A DNA stretch of 64,000 nucleotides. It comes from Paramecium pentaurelia. Lineage: Eukaryota > Ciliophora > Oligohymenophorea > Peniculida > Parameciidae. The notes below the pieces were generated by a model, which was given only the letters and a program-made list of their open reading frames with translations, was not told the origin of the DNA and ran no database searches. Numbering within the stretch: the first letter of the stretch is position 1; each line of letters opens with the position of its first letter. Where the stretch lies: positions 66,727 to 130,726 of the forward strand of contig CAJJDO010000003.1 in NCBI GenBank assembly GCA_905183005.1, written 5' to 3'. Positions 13,201 to 26,812 of the stretch are shown here, piece after piece. A program made the position numbers and the translations under genes.

Positions 13201-13831
13201 CTAAATTAGTATCTGTTCCTTCACTTAACATTAATGTTATTTTTGGATCATACCGTTTCATTACTATCTGCATATTTAATTTACTGCTTTATCTTAATAC
13301 TTCCTACAAAATGTCTCTTTAATTATCATCAATTTCATAATTCATTTTATGTTTCTATTCTGTTTAAGGTTATCCAGAAATTGAAGGTAACCCTGTCTAT
13401 TAACTACTCATCTATCTCATCATATTTTTATTTTAAGGAGTCTGATAACTTGATACACGTACACCTCCAAATTAACCTATTTCTCCAGTTCCATCTTTCA
13501 TTTATCTTTTTGTTTATTATATTAATTCTATCTTTTATTGATACTCACTTGTCTCATTATCAAATTCATTAACCATTTTACTATTATATACAGTTTTATA
13601 TAATTCTTTCCATACTGATGACAATTTATTTACTATATGGCTAAATTCATTTAGATCTCTAGATTACAATAAAAACCCTATTTCATTAGCTGCAGCATCC
13701 AAATTATTCGATATTGTTTACAAATTTGCTAAAGTGCTCTATTTAACAATAGACTTATTCAATCCTTATAAGTATTATTGTAGTTTTTGTATACTTTAAT
13801 GCTCTGCCTAACATTATTGAGTTGATAACAT
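10269..13831 (-). CDS. Large Gln/Lys/Ser-rich coiled-coil protein
   Basis: About 1,178 residues with one 26-nt intron near 11235; the remaining length is divisible by three. Starts MLSTQQCQAEHQSIQKLQ at 13831. The first ~450 residues are helical and contain an extended coiled coil around FELQNKVRQTENQYIQTALE. The middle is low-complexity, rich in Ser, Lys and Gln with basic patches such as NPKKKKQKSILK. The end returns to helical sequence (KMEEFLKPEDEDLGYEELAKQ, then DMLKRFYKKNPKEQITYHEF). No catalytic motif, signal or membrane segment is seen. The positions of the last ~40 residues depend on there being no further intron near the TGA at 10269. Function unknown; a cytoskeletal scaffold is one possibility. 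Confidence 0.75.
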
Positions 13832-14522
13832 TTTAGTGATATATTATATAAAAAACAATAATTAATAATAAATTCAAGTAATTCATAAAATTTATTTAGT
13901 TAGAATATTTCATAAAAAATGCTGGTTTTAAAATTAATAAATTTTATTAATAACTTAACTTTCTCTTTATTAAATCCTAAAATTATTTAAGATGATTATA
14001 AAGAAATTGTGTTTACTAGAATAATTAACAACTTACATATAAATAAAATATAATAATAAGTATGTTATATCTGATATATCTTTAAGATTATTATTTGAAA
14101 ATACTTAAGATTCTATTATTATGAAACAGTCTTTTTTAGTATTCTAAAATATCACACTTAAATTCTCTTCTATTTCGATATTCAGTTTTTGTATATATAT
14201 ATATTATTCACAACTTATTAATTATCATTTAATTTTAAAACATTACATTACATTAAATCCCCAAAAAATTATTATAATTTGAATTTCTTTTCAATTTCTT
14301 TTCATTTTCTTTCTATTTTATCACTAATATTGAAAGTTATAAAAAAACATATTTGAATTGAGTATTTTTTCTAATGATTTATTTTTTATTGTTTTCAAGA
14401 TAGTCAATTTCCATTCTCCCCCTCTAAACATTATTATCAGATGGATATTTAAGAAAGAACATTTTGAATTTTGAAATTTAAATATAAAATTCTTAATAAA
14501 ATGCATAATGAAATTATTGTTT
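13832..14522. other. Intergenic region, no gene seen
   Basis: About 690 bp of very AT-rich DNA. The 69-codon minus-strand ORF at 14324-14533 lies beyond the TGA of the surface-antigen gene and mixes its last codons out of frame with non-coding DNA, so I do not call it. The upstream control region of the coiled-coil gene presumably lies at the left end. Confidence 0.5.
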
Positions 14523-17500
14523 TCATTATGCAATAATAATCATAAGGTATACTAATGATAGAATTGGACTAAAGAACTATTCTATGGTTATGTCAACACT
14601 AAGATCAGGTATCTATTTTTTGCCTTTTTTGCATTAGCCAATTAATGATTCATAATAACATTCATCTATTCTACTGTTACATTCATCTGCTTCAATAATT
14701 TTGACACATTCCTTAACACATCCTTCTGAGATTTCATTATTTTCTTTAATTTAATTACTCCAATAGCAACGGTCTGGAACTTATGAACATTATTCCTTAG
14801 TTAAAAATGAAGAACATAAAATTGATTAACATCTTCCATTAATGTAAGTACAAACATTAACTTATTTATTACAAAAGCATTTTTCAGTTATTTGTTCACA
14901 TTATCTACAAATTAATTCACTAGATAAAACACAAGAATAACCATTCATTTCATTACCTTGACATAAAGTGGTTGAAGGTCCATATAATCTAAAATATAAA
15001 AATTAAATATTACTCGCATGGTTAATTTGTACATATTTCTGTTTCATCTAATAATGCAAACTTTTACCAATTACATTTAAATCCATTAAAGGTCAACTAA
15101 TTACAAACACTTAAAGCTTAATCTCCAAAAACCTCATGTGAAATATATGAACATGATGATAATTATTAACACAACTTATTATTATCTAAAAAGCATCCTT
15201 CTGTCTAAAAGCATTCATCAGCTTTAATATCTGTGCAAGTCTTCTTTCTGCAAATTCCAGATTCATAAAAGCAGTTAGAATTTGAACAATCAGAATAAGG
15301 ACAGAACAAATCAAAATTATTAGAAGATATACATTATTCATGTCCTTAAATACAAGGAACTTAATTAATAAAAATAGATTAGCAAGGTTGATTTGAATCA
15401 ATAATATCTTCACATTTTTTAGCAGGAGAACATCCATTAGAATTATTTTAATAACAAGTCTTACCATCTAATATACCTTTACATTAATCTTTATTTAGAT
15501 GATAACATTGTTTCTTCATACATTAGTTATTTGAATAAGCACAATTAGGATTATTACCACAGTCTTTTGGACTTTCTATTTAACAAAATTCTGGTTCTTG
15601 ATCAGATTTACATTTACAATTAAGATTATCAGAATTCCATTGACACAAAGTATTATTAATACAGATATTCTTATTTATTCCTTCAATATTACATAAATCT
15701 ACAGTAAGTAAAGGACTTTGACATTTTTTATTAATAGCATCATACATACAATTCTGATTCTCTAAAGATGAACAAGCTTTAGCATTGACTTATGAAATAG
15801 TCATACAAGGAGATGTTGAATCTTTAAAAGATTAACATTTGTTTTCTTTGAAAATACAAGGTTCAGATGTAACTTATGTGCATCCTAACAAATTTAACCC
15901 AATTGTATTACAATTCAATGTATATATATTAAATTTACTTGTACATTAATTAGTTTTGATATTATAAATACAAGCTTTGTCAATTATATTTTAACAAGCC
16001 ATAGAATTTACCTATAACTAAGAATCACAATTTATTCTAGTTTCCAATTTCTCACATTTGGTCTTATTCCAAAAAGTATTAATTTCATTATTTTATAGAC
16101 ATGCCAATTTTGAAATACCAACTTCTAAACTATTTTTACTTGAATCTTTGCAATTTCTTGTGGTGTAATCATAAGTACAAGCAAATAGAGTTTGAATTTA
16201 ACAAACAAAAGGAGAGACTTCATTAAAATCAGAGCATTTCTTTTGATTTGTTATTGAGTATTCAGCACAAGAATTAGTTGTTGTATTCCAATAGCATCCT
16301 TAATTTGGAATGGAGAGACAGGTTTATTTACTTATACCTTAAGAATTACAACGTATAGTCTCTAAATTAACTTTAACACATGAATTCTATAGATAAATAC
16401 TCTATTCACTATATGAAATACAAACATTGATGTTAACATTAGTCAACACATTATAATCAGATATCCATATCATACATTTACCTTTCCAAATACAATATTA
16501 ATTTGGAGTTTTAATACCTAAACAACCCCAGATATTGAGAGTGTCAGTACATTATTAAGTATCAAATGAATTGAGTGTTTTACAACTATTAGTCCAGATA
16601 CATGCTTAATTTTATTTACGAGAGTTAGTGCAATCTTCTTTGGTTAACAATTCTTCACATAGACTTGTAAGAAGTGGTGATTGATATTCTGAAGTTTATT
16701 TATCAATTAAGTCAGAGATCAATTCATAATCCAGTAAATGATTCTTCACTCCTTAAGAAGGGGAACACTTTCCAGAATAAAGATTAAAATAACAGGGATC
16801 TTTAGCATTAGAATAACAAGCTGGAGAATTAATATTAGTAGGTAAATCTTTACAAAAGAGTTTATCCACTAATTGTTTAAAATCTTAACATGAATTATTA
16901 ATCCATTAACAACTAATTTCATTACTTCTCAGACAAGAGGATTAATTCAAAAATTTTGTACATTCAATTTAAACTTTTCTTTTACAAGTATTTTAATCCC
17001 ATGTACATATAGCTAAGGATAATTAACAAGCTTTTTTATTAAAATAATCTTCACATGTTGTTGGGATTACATCTAATTTTGAACAAGTTTATGTAAGTTA
17101 ATCAAAATAACATGGATCTTCTTCTATAGCCTTACAACCTAAACTACCATTAAGATTGCTTGCAGAATTGCAATCAGAAAGAGATTTTTCAGAACAAGTT
17201 TTTGTATCTTAATCCCATTAACAAAATTAATTTAATGTTTTAACTTACAAACAAGCAGAAGCATTTAAAATATCTGAACAATTAATTAAATATAAGTTTG
17301 CATTTTCACAATATCCATCACCATTTTCATTAACTTACCAAATACATGGTATTTTAGTTAAGTTGATACATGAATCTTAATTAAGCCCATATTAATTACA
17401 GCTACTTAATTCTACTACATTTGATATTTCTGCACATCCATTTTTAAACTAATTTAAACAACAGTTTTTACCAGTTTGTCCTGAACACAAACTTAATGAA

Positions 17501-20500
17501 GGTAAATCAATACCATTTGTTATAGAACAATCAGATGATCCCAAATCAGTTTAATAACATATTTTATTAATAGAATCCCATTAACATTATAAATTAGATA
17601 ATCTAACATTTCCACATGCTCTTTAATTTAAATTATCACAAGATCTTATTTATTTGTTTTCAAATTCAAGAACATGAGAACATTAAAAATTACTCCATTT
17701 ACAATGAATTTCTTTAGTTAGATCTTACAAACATGCATCTTTTGATAAATTTACACAACTTATTTAATAATCTGTTGGCTATAATTCTTAACAAGAATTA
17801 ATGTTGTATTTCCATAATCCTGATTATTAGAGACATCCATATTTATTAATTGAAGTACCTGATGCTAAACATGATATTCCATCAAAGTAACAAGTCTCTT
17901 ATATTTTGTTACAATCTTTAAATGTTGTGCCTTCACAAACAGATCCTGAATATTCAGCTAAAAATTTGCATTTTTGATCATCATAAGAATATATGCATTC
18001 ATCGTTACTTATTTATAAGCAAGCATCATAATTTAATTTAAATGTTATTAATTATGAACATTATGTTATAGTATCATCAACATTAATACATGATCCATTC
18101 CAATAGCATTTAAGATTAGAATTTAAGTGACTTAGATTTTCTGTACAAAGTTCTTCTGGTAATTAATCACAAGTGAGTCCAGTAAAATCATTATTTTCAT
18201 AACAAAATCCCCTACCACTTTTTGTGTATCCATGAATACAATTTTAGAAATTATAACAGACTTAATATGAATAATATCCATTTAATGATGGACAATAAGA
18301 CTATTCAGAATCCATATTATTACAAACATTATTATCTGAATCATATGAACATTTGTGCTATTTATTTTAAGCTGTACATAGTTGTATTGTATGTAAATCT
18401 GAACATTCATTAACACTTTATGGTTACACTATTGATTGACAATTCGAATTAAAATATATACAATCTGGATATTACAAACAAAATAAATAGTTTGTTTTTT
18501 CAAAACTATCACATTAATATGAGGTATTTGGCATAGAAAAACATTAACCTTCTTTTAAAACACATTTTTAATTATTTGAATTATTACTTTCACAATTAGA
18601 TGGAGTATCTTGACATAAAGTATTCTAAAAGAATTAACATTTGTTGTTAAAATATTAACAGTATTAACTAGGTAAATTTAAACATCCAAAACCATTTAAT
18701 CCATCAGAATCACACAAATATAAATCATATTGATTAACATCATCTACTCTTTCACAAATAGATTCTTATTTTATATAAAAAGATTTTTCTTATATAGCAG
18801 AACAATATAGACTGTTAATATCAGTTGGTAGATTATCAGGTTAAATTTCTTCACATATTTAATCAACATTTAATATACAATGACTCATAGATTGACAACT
18901 AAAAACATTTAATAATGAACATGTTTATATAGTTTAATATTCAGGTAAATATTGACATTTCCAATTGATGAAAGCACATCTTCGATTGCTAGTCTTAGAT
19001 CTACAAGATGTAAGTGATAAACCAGTAGTATCACATTCTTAATTATCATCTAGTGGATATTAACAACCACTTGATGGATCAAATAAGCAATCATCATTAG
19101 CAAATGCACAAATATTAGGATTTGTTCCACTCATAAATTATAATGTAAAACAATCCATTTGTTAATAGACTGTAGAGCATTTTTTATTAATAATAATATT
19201 TGATGAATCTGATGTATTGATTACTTAACAAAATTATCCAGGAGTATTTACTTTAGAACAAGCTGCTAAATTGGCTTGTTTACATTCTATATTATTTAAT
19301 AATATGTAAGCATCCATTGTTGATTCTACTAAAGGCTTACATAATTAATTTATAAATGCACACATTATAACTGGAGTACCTAAAGAATCTAAACCAGTCA
19401 TTCCACCACATCTATGAATATTCATTAATTCTGTTTCTCCACAATCCTCTAAAACTGTTGTATTAATTTTACAAGCATTTTCTGAATAAGAACAATAATT
19501 TTCTTTCATAAATTGTCTATTCATATTTGCTACTAATGCTCTACATACTCGACTTGGTGCACTAGCATATTCATCACAATTATTAAAATATTCAGAATAG
19601 TTTCTGCATCTATTTAAATTAGAATCCCAAAAACAATTCTATCCTTTTTTTGTAATATTTTAGCAGGTAAGTTAACTTACAAAATGTGTTTCACATTCTA
19701 AAGTTGAGAGCATTTATTAATCAGAAAATTAAAATTATACACATCTATTAAATTCTACATCAAAATATGCATAGCTAGTTAATAAGGCTTAACATGCATA
19801 TCTATTGATATTCTAATTAAATTCATATGAATTTTAGAAAGTTGGAGAATAACAAGAATGAGTGGAACTATCATAAATACATAAAACTTAAAATATGGAT
19901 TACATTTTGCAAACTTGATTATTAACCTTTTAAAGTGATGTACAACGAATTGAATTTATTTATTCAACAGAAATTAATCTACATAATCCTGCAGAATATT
20001 AACAATATTCTCCATTAACATTCTTTTAAACACATGCTTCTTCTGATAACCCATTTCCAGAGCATCCAATATTACTCACTTATTCTGAATCTTTTTCTAT
20101 ACAGGAATTAATATCTTTATTATAAACACAAGTTAGTGATGGAATAGATAATTTAGCTTTTTAACACAATTTTTCATTTACTTCTATCAAATCCTAACAA
20201 TACTTCTCCTTGACTTCTGATTCTGAATAACAATTGCAATTCTATTAATATTAATTCCAAGCACAATATCCTGAAATATTCTTAATGCAATGATATTTAT
20301 TAATCTATTGTAAATTGTTTGAAAATTTTTCCTTTGTAAATGAACATGTTCTTTTTTCTTCATTATATTCAGTTGCAATAGCATTATGTTTGCATAAATT
20401 AATATTACACAATGTTTCTTCATTTTCATCTATAAAAATATCATGAGTAATTAGTAAAGGTTAATCTAAAATATTTATACATTTCCCTGGATTTTATTAC

Positions 20501-21989
20501 CAATAACATAATTAATCACTTAAACTTACCTTTGTACAAACAAATAAATTAAATGCATCTTCACATTTCATAGTTAATATTTAATCATCTTCTAAAGTAT
20601 AACATCTCTTTAATTCTGTATTCCAATTACATTGACTTTTTAACATCATACAAGCATATTTACCTATTCCTATTTCATCACATAAATTAGGAGGAGCACA
20701 TACAATTTATGATTAAATGGCTTAATCCCATAAGTTTCTACAAATATTTGAGCAATTATAACTTTCATTCCCTAAACATGTATCAATACATAAATTTGTA
20801 TTTGTATCAATATAAAATTTCTCTTTTTCCTAACATTAAGAACTAGTAATATAAACATTATCAACTTATTAACCAGGATATTCATCTATATTCACACATG
20901 GATATTCATAATCCTTACCTCTTATCTTACATTTATGTTTCAAAGAACTAAAGTAAACACATTATAAATAATTTATTGAATGACAATCTATTTCATATAG
21001 GTCTATTTGATTTTAGTTGTATAATTCCTCTTATTTAAAGATTTAGCAACTTCCTTTAGAAAATACATATTAATCTGTTATTGAGGGGTTGTTATTCAAA
21101 TATTTGCAATATACATGATTCACTCCACGCACTTCTCCTGTTAAACTAAAAATATTTGTAAAATCACTATCACTTTCTATTTCTAAAGCTATACATCCTT
21201 CCCTATTTCTATGACTCTTTTATACTATTTTATTAGGTAATTTAAATACAATTAGATTGAGTGATTGACTTGGATTCTCTGATCGTATACCATGCAAATT
21301 TTCCATTACTCATAATATAATTATTTTGCATAGACACAGTAGCTGGATCATTATATTATATACTATCATCTATTTCAATACCCAATTCTTTTTTATATAT
21401 ATTATCAGCTTCAGTTAACAAATCTGGTGAATATGATATTAAATTCCACATTATAGTATGGTGCATAACTAAGTAATTCTGTATATGTGGACAAGCAGAT
21501 GCACTATACAAAACTGAATCAAAGTCATCTTAAATTTAATTCCATTAAGAAGCGCCTAAACTAGTGCATTCATCATTTTTCCAAATACATACAAATTCAG
21601 GATTTTATACTGATAAACATCCTGATTTTGATAAATTGTTGTAACACTTTTCGGTTTTTAAGTCTGGGATTTCTTCACAAACAGATGTGAAACGACCTAA
21701 ATTTAATCTTAATCATACATTTTGCAAGTTCTCCAAACACATCACCAATCTATCTTAGACAGGCTTTTTTATTTAATAATTGACTGCATCCTTATAAATA
21801 ATCATTTGTTTTATAGCAAAGATGTCTAATATTATCCCACATACATTTATCAGAATCCCCACCTATACATTATTGATATGTTTGATATTGTTTGCATAAG
21901 TCTAGGCCAGAACTTGCAATAATAAGAGTTAAAATCAAAAATGAGATTCTCAAAGAAAACATTGATATTAATATATTTTTCATTTTCAT
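14523..21989 (-). CDS. Giant cysteine-rich surface-antigen-like protein
   Basis: About 2,470 residues. It begins with an N-terminal signal peptide (MKMKNILISMFSLRISFLIL, then LTLIIASSG). Hundreds of cysteines follow in a regular beat: Cys pairs 8-12 residues apart with a Trp or Tyr just before a Cys (KCMWDNIRHLC, NCFWDSN, CQWNSDN, CYWSNQ). The C terminus is hydrophobic (FFSPILSLVYLMIIIAQ, TGA at 14523-14525), as expected for a GPI-anchor signal. This is the plan of Paramecium immobilization (surface) antigens and their relatives, which coat the cell and cilia. Two introns are clear, 22 nt near 21700 and 25 nt near 15000; the residual length is not a multiple of three, so at least one more short intron is missed. 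I saw no near-identical central tandem repeat of the kind some serotype antigens carry, so this may be a surface-antigen-related protein. Internal ORFs in other frames are shadows. Confidence 0.8.
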
Positions 21990-22139
21990 TTATTTACCTA
22001 TTTCTAAAATTTACAAATCATAATTAAATCTTTTGTATTGAAGAAAAAATCTGGTTTAGGAAATTTGAATTTAAAAAATGTATAAAGTAATTGGTTATCT
22101 ATTTTATATATGATGATCAAATTTGAATGCAAATAATAT

Positions 22140-25100
22140 TCAATATTTTCTATTTGAAGAAACTCTTTGATAAGAGAAACCTGATGTAGTTTCAACTGAT
22201 TGAATTGTTTACACATTTGTAACTTCATTATTTTATCTATATTAATTAACAAATTATTGTTAAACTTGTTTTTCATTATTACTTCTTAAAACATCTAATT
22301 CTGCCGACATCATTGCAACCAAACATAATAAATCAGTAATTTTGTTAGACAAATCCTCATTTGATTAAAACATTGAACTATTGTATTAGGTATTGATATT
22401 ATTGTTATTACCAACATTACCAAAATTACTTGATGACCCATTATTTTTATCAAGAATATTCGTTTTTGCTTTTAATCTCTAAATTTCCAGTGAAAGCATA
22501 GCAATTCTATTTTCATACTCAATAATTAATTTTTTTAATCTTTCATATTCATCTAAATCAATTCCTAATGTTTTATTTTATAATTCAGTATATTTAATTG
22601 TCATTTCCTTTACTTAGACAGTTAATTAATTAAACTTCTCTTATATAGGTTGGAGAATCCCAGATAACCTTTCATTTTCAGCTGCAATCAATAAATATTA
22701 AAGCAAAATATTATCTCCTGTGTCTGCTTTCTTTAAGGCATCTTACACTTAATTCATCAATGTTTATTATTAAGATTCTAAAAGATCACATCTTTCAATA
22801 GTTTATAGTAATTCTATATGTTTAGCTTCTAATAACTTCTTTAATCTTTCTATTTCATTTATAAATTATTAATTCTTATTAACAGCATCTCTATTAGTTT
22901 TCTCAATTTATCTATACTCTAAAAGGGCCAATTCTATTCTAGAATGCTTTTATTTCCAATCCTCAGTTTCTGAAGTTATTTGTTTCACTAAAGAATTTAA
23001 TCTCTCTATTTCAGTCATTAAAACTGCAATTCTATGATCAGATTACTTAAGTCTATCTTCCATATTAGAATATTCATTAAATTTTTATTCTAATTATTTA
23101 ATCTTTTCCTTATAATCTTCTGCTATTCTTCTTAATTTACTTAATTCTTCTTGATTTCCATTAGTTACTGCCTATTATTCTTACAATGATTATTAAAGAT
23201 TATTATTTTAATCTTACAATTAGTTATTAGATTCTTCTAAATTTTAAACTTCTCTAACTAATTAAGATATTTCATTTTCTTTTTAAGCTAATTCATCTTA
23301 TTATTATGCAATTACTGAATTAGCTCTATCTAATTCTGATTTGGCTTATGCAAGTTCATCTTGTAAATCTCTCATTTGTTCAAGATTGTTTCTAAGTTTT
23401 CCTAATTCTTTTTGTTATTAATCATACTAATTTTTCATTTGATCTAATAAACCTCTTAATCTTTCTAATTCTCTATCAGCCAATTACTTTTATCCAGCTT
23501 CTCTATTTAATTATTAATTATCTTTCTCAAACTTTTATAAATCATCTTCCAATGTATCAATATAATGATCCATTTCAAGTAATTTAGCTTCTAAATCTTT
23601 TATTCTTTATAATGCATCTTCTAATTCTTATTATTTTTAATCAAATAATCTTTATTTCTCTTTAAGATTGTTTTATAAATCTGAAACCTTGTCATTTAAT
23701 TAATTCTTCTCATCCTATAATTCATTAAGTTAATCTTTTATTTCATCAAGTTATCCTAAATTTTATGTTTGATTTTCTAAATCTTATTATAAATTATTAT
23801 TTTCATTTACTAATTCTTAATTCTATCTTTTTAAATCATCAGTTTATTATTTCAAATTTTAATTTTCTTATTAAGATCGAGATAAATCAGTTTAAGCTTT
23901 CCTTAAATCTCCCTATGCTTTTTAAAGATCTCCTTACGCTCTTTACAGATCATTTTTTGATCTTTGTAATTCATTATTCATTTATGCAAGTTTCGTTTCA
24001 CTGTCTCTAAACAACAACTATAATTTATTAAGTTCATCTTCTTTAGCTTTTAATAACATTTTATATCTGGATAACTCTTGAGCTAAACCAACTACTTTTT
24101 CTTCTAATTCATCAATCTTTTATTACAGAATTCTAATTTAATTGTCATATGAACCTTAATTTTATTGCAATTCAGATAAAAGTCTCTAAAATATTAATAT
24201 ATTATATAAACCTTTAAATCTCCAATTTCTCTATCTTTAGATTACAATTATTTTTTATTTTCATCAATGCTTTTTAATAATTAATCAGGATTTTAATTAT
24301 TTAACTAAGTTTTTATTTTATCTAATTCTGCAGCCTTTTTTTTTAATTAATCAAGTTCCTTTTGAATATCAGCTATTAATGAATTATATTTATTATTTAC
24401 ATGGATTTTAAAATTATTTGCTGATTTCATCAAATTTATCTGCTTTTTATCTCAATTTTTCTAATTCTTTTTCTAAATCTGAAAAATTTTTGCCATTTAA
24501 CTTTTTATTTATATCATCAAATTATTATGCTTTTTTTTTCAAATTTTCTAATTCTTTTAATAATTCATCTAAAATCTTACTCAATTTAGATACCTGGAGC
24601 TTTGGCTCCTATTTTCTTTTGTAAATCATCTAAAATCTTTGCTTTTTTTCTTAGCTCTTCTAATTCTTTTGAAATTTCTTCAGGTGCTTTCCCTCCAAAT
24701 AGTTTATTTTATAATTATAATTGCAATTCTAAATCTCTTTAAGATTTTCTCCAATTTGGATCATAATCTTTTAGTTGCTCTTCAAGTCTTCTAATTTCAT
24801 CTTCCAACTCTCTAATTATAATAACAAGTCTTTCACGCTCTTCAGAATAGCTATTTACTTCACTAAAATATTTTTATATTTCAAATATTACGATGTTTGA
24901 TTTTTCAATTTCTCCATTAAATCCCTAATTTACATCTCATAATTCACTCGATCTAATCCAGAGTCTATAAAATTTTGAATCTCTTATTTCAACTATGTAT
25001 TTTCTCTTATTAGTCTTTCTACTTCTACTGCCATTAAAAAACAAGCAATATCTAATTCCTGATTCTATCGTTTTCCCAAATCATTTCTTTAATATTAAAC

Positions 25101-25221
25101 TTTGATACTTATATCTCACTCTTGTTTCATATCCAGGAACATTCAATTCCTTTTAGATTGATTCTGATGCAAATCTTTAAGACGTGAACGAACTTTAATA
25201 AGTTCTTTAGTATCCAGACAT
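22140..25221 (-). CDS. Coiled-coil protein with ~28-residue internal repeats
   Basis: About 983 residues after removing five introns (22, 29, 25, 28 and 26 nt); the length is then divisible by three. Starts MSGYQRTYQSSFTSQRFASE. Residues ~190-310 hold four copies of a 27-29-residue unit with consensus PxxLxKELExLxKKAxxxDxI (encoded in about 24285-24695). The rest is nearly continuous coiled coil with acidic and Gln-rich heptads, then a short Asn-rich linker and the tail VAMMSAELDVLRSNN before TGA at 22140-22142. There is no motor or enzymatic domain. The layout suits a filament or rootlet protein of the ciliate cortex, but I cannot name the family. Confidence 0.78.
24285..24695 (-). repeat. 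Four degenerate ~28-residue coding repeats
   Basis: Units read KELEELRKKAKILDDLQKKI, KELENLKKKAQQFDDINKKL, KELEKLRQKADKFDEISKQF and KELDQLKKKAAELDKIKTQL. Each starts after a Pro (or Phe-Ser) turn. The period of 27-29 residues is close to four heptads. Introns at 24569-24593 (25 nt) and 24373-24400 (28 nt) split the codon right after the same Pro position in two different units. Confidence 0.75.
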
Positions 25222-26146
25222 TATGATAAATTATATATTCCGTTTTTATTTAAAACCACAGTTATTTAATAAACATGGAAAATACCCTAAAAATTAAAAG
25301 AGATAGGAAGTAATAGTTGATAATAATGATATTTTTTCTTTTATTTTAAATTTCAAAGAAACTTGAAATAAAAAACCTAAAACTAAATCAAGATTAATAA
25401 GATTTGAATTCTAATCTTTATTGAATGATACATATATATTTCAACTTAATAATGATGAAAACTCATTAGACAGATATTATTTAACTTTTATTACAAATTC
25501 TATTTATTAATTTCTGAAGATTATAATAATATTTCTTAAGGAAAATGAAAATTATGAGAAGAAAAAAGAAATTTAATCTAAAATACTACACTTTTACCAT
25601 AATCTATTTAGAATCGAGTAGTTTTATCTGAATTTTATTATTATAAATGATAATTCTTATAGTGTTCTAAAATAATAAAAAGTATAGATAGTATATGATT
25701 TTACTGTTATCCTATTCAATTAGAATAAAGAATTAAGTAAATTTAGAAAAAAAAATTGTAGAATCTGAAATTAAGATAGAAAAAGTTTGAAGTTTTCTAT
25801 ATCAAACTAGATTATTTAATTAATTCCTAACTTATTTCATTATTAATATAGATAATTTTCTAGATTCAATAAATTAGATTAAGAGAGTATCTAGTCCATT
25901 CTTTAAATTATCAAGTATCAAATTAATTATATAACTCTCTTAAGATGGCAAGAAAAATTCAAGAGCATATTTCTGTGTCCCTTAAAAGTCAGAAAAATGC
26001 CATATCAAAAGAACTAGAGTAAAGTTTAATTTTATAGATTCTTTATTGGAGAATCTTAAAATTAATTGTTTTAGGGAAGAAAATAAAGTAAACAATCTTA
26101 ATCTCTTAAATTCATAAAATATATTTTGATTATCAATAATAATTTT
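25222..26146. other. Intergenic region with one doubtful small ORF
   Basis: About 920 bp between two divergent genes. Most of it shows no protein-like frame. At 25945 an ATG opens a 93-codon frame (MARKIQEHISVSLKSQKN) that runs to TGA 26224-26226 and so overlaps the MAPR start in another frame. It has balanced codon use for its first 25 codons only, and could be a small orphan gene or chance. Confidence 0.3.
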
Positions 26147-26694
26147 ATGGAAAATATATCAATATCTTAATTTTTAGTTGGTTCAATAATTTTAGTTGCT
26201 ATTTACGTTGTCTATTAGATTTTTGACTATAGAAGTAGTATTAAAAGAGCAGAAATAAACACTTAATAGGTATAAAATGAAGAAAAGACTTAAAGTCCTC
26301 CTAATCCAGAAAAATTAGGTATGCAATTTAAATATAAGATAAGAGATTGCATCACTAAAGTTAATGACATTAAAAGATGTTAAATAGAATAATGGGTAAG
26401 GTGGCAAGAACGTATTTGTAGCAATAAAAAATTTTGTATTTGATGTAACAAGCTCAGGTAATAAAATATATATTTTAAATAGATTCATATAAACCTGATG
26501 GCCCTTATGGAGTATTTGCAGGACATGATATATCAATATCATTAGGGAAAATGAATATATCAGAGGAATTTTTAGATATGTATGGCACTGTCACATAGCC
26601 AGAAGATGAAATAGCTAATATGAATAGTTGGTTCAGTTATTTCTATACAAGATATCCTGTAATTGGAAGATTAGATGATAAAAAATAGGATTGA
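26147..26694 (+). CDS. MAPR / cytochrome b5-like membrane protein (PGRMC type)
   Basis: About 165 residues: a short lumenal start, one membrane helix (FLVGSIILVAIYVVYQIF), a charged linker, then a cytochrome b5-like MAPR domain. The hallmark stretches are GGKNVFVAIKNFVFDVTSS and YKPDGPYGVFAGHDIS, followed by GKMN. Family members bind haem and act in sterol and P450 metabolism at the ER. Two 25-nt introns are needed: the first starts right after the linker and ends AAG; the second splits FDVTSS from SYKPDG. With both removed the length is divisible by three. Start ATG 26147; TGA 26692-26694. It converges on the kinase gene 119 bp away. Confidence 0.85.
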
Positions 26695-26812
26695 TAATTA
26701 ATAATATTATAAAATAGCTATTTATAAATTGATTCCTATACTAGTTCATTATGAAATTTAAATAATTAAGATTTCTTATTTATAAATTTAGTAAACATAG
26801 TAAATAAATTAA

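Noticed and set aside
13234..13572. 112-codon plus-strand ORF (MLFLDHTVSLLS...)
   Set aside because: Antisense to the large coiled-coil gene at 10269-13831.
15186..15467. 93-codon minus-strand ORF (MVRLVIKIILMDVL...)
   Set aside because: It is a frame shadow of the Cys-rich surface-antigen gene; the true frame here reads KTCYQNNSNGC and so on with the regular cysteines.
22004..22276. 90-codon minus-strand ORF (MKNKFNNNLLIN...)
   Set aside because: Lies in another frame over the end of the repeat coiled-coil gene and its downstream spacer; no protein-like features.
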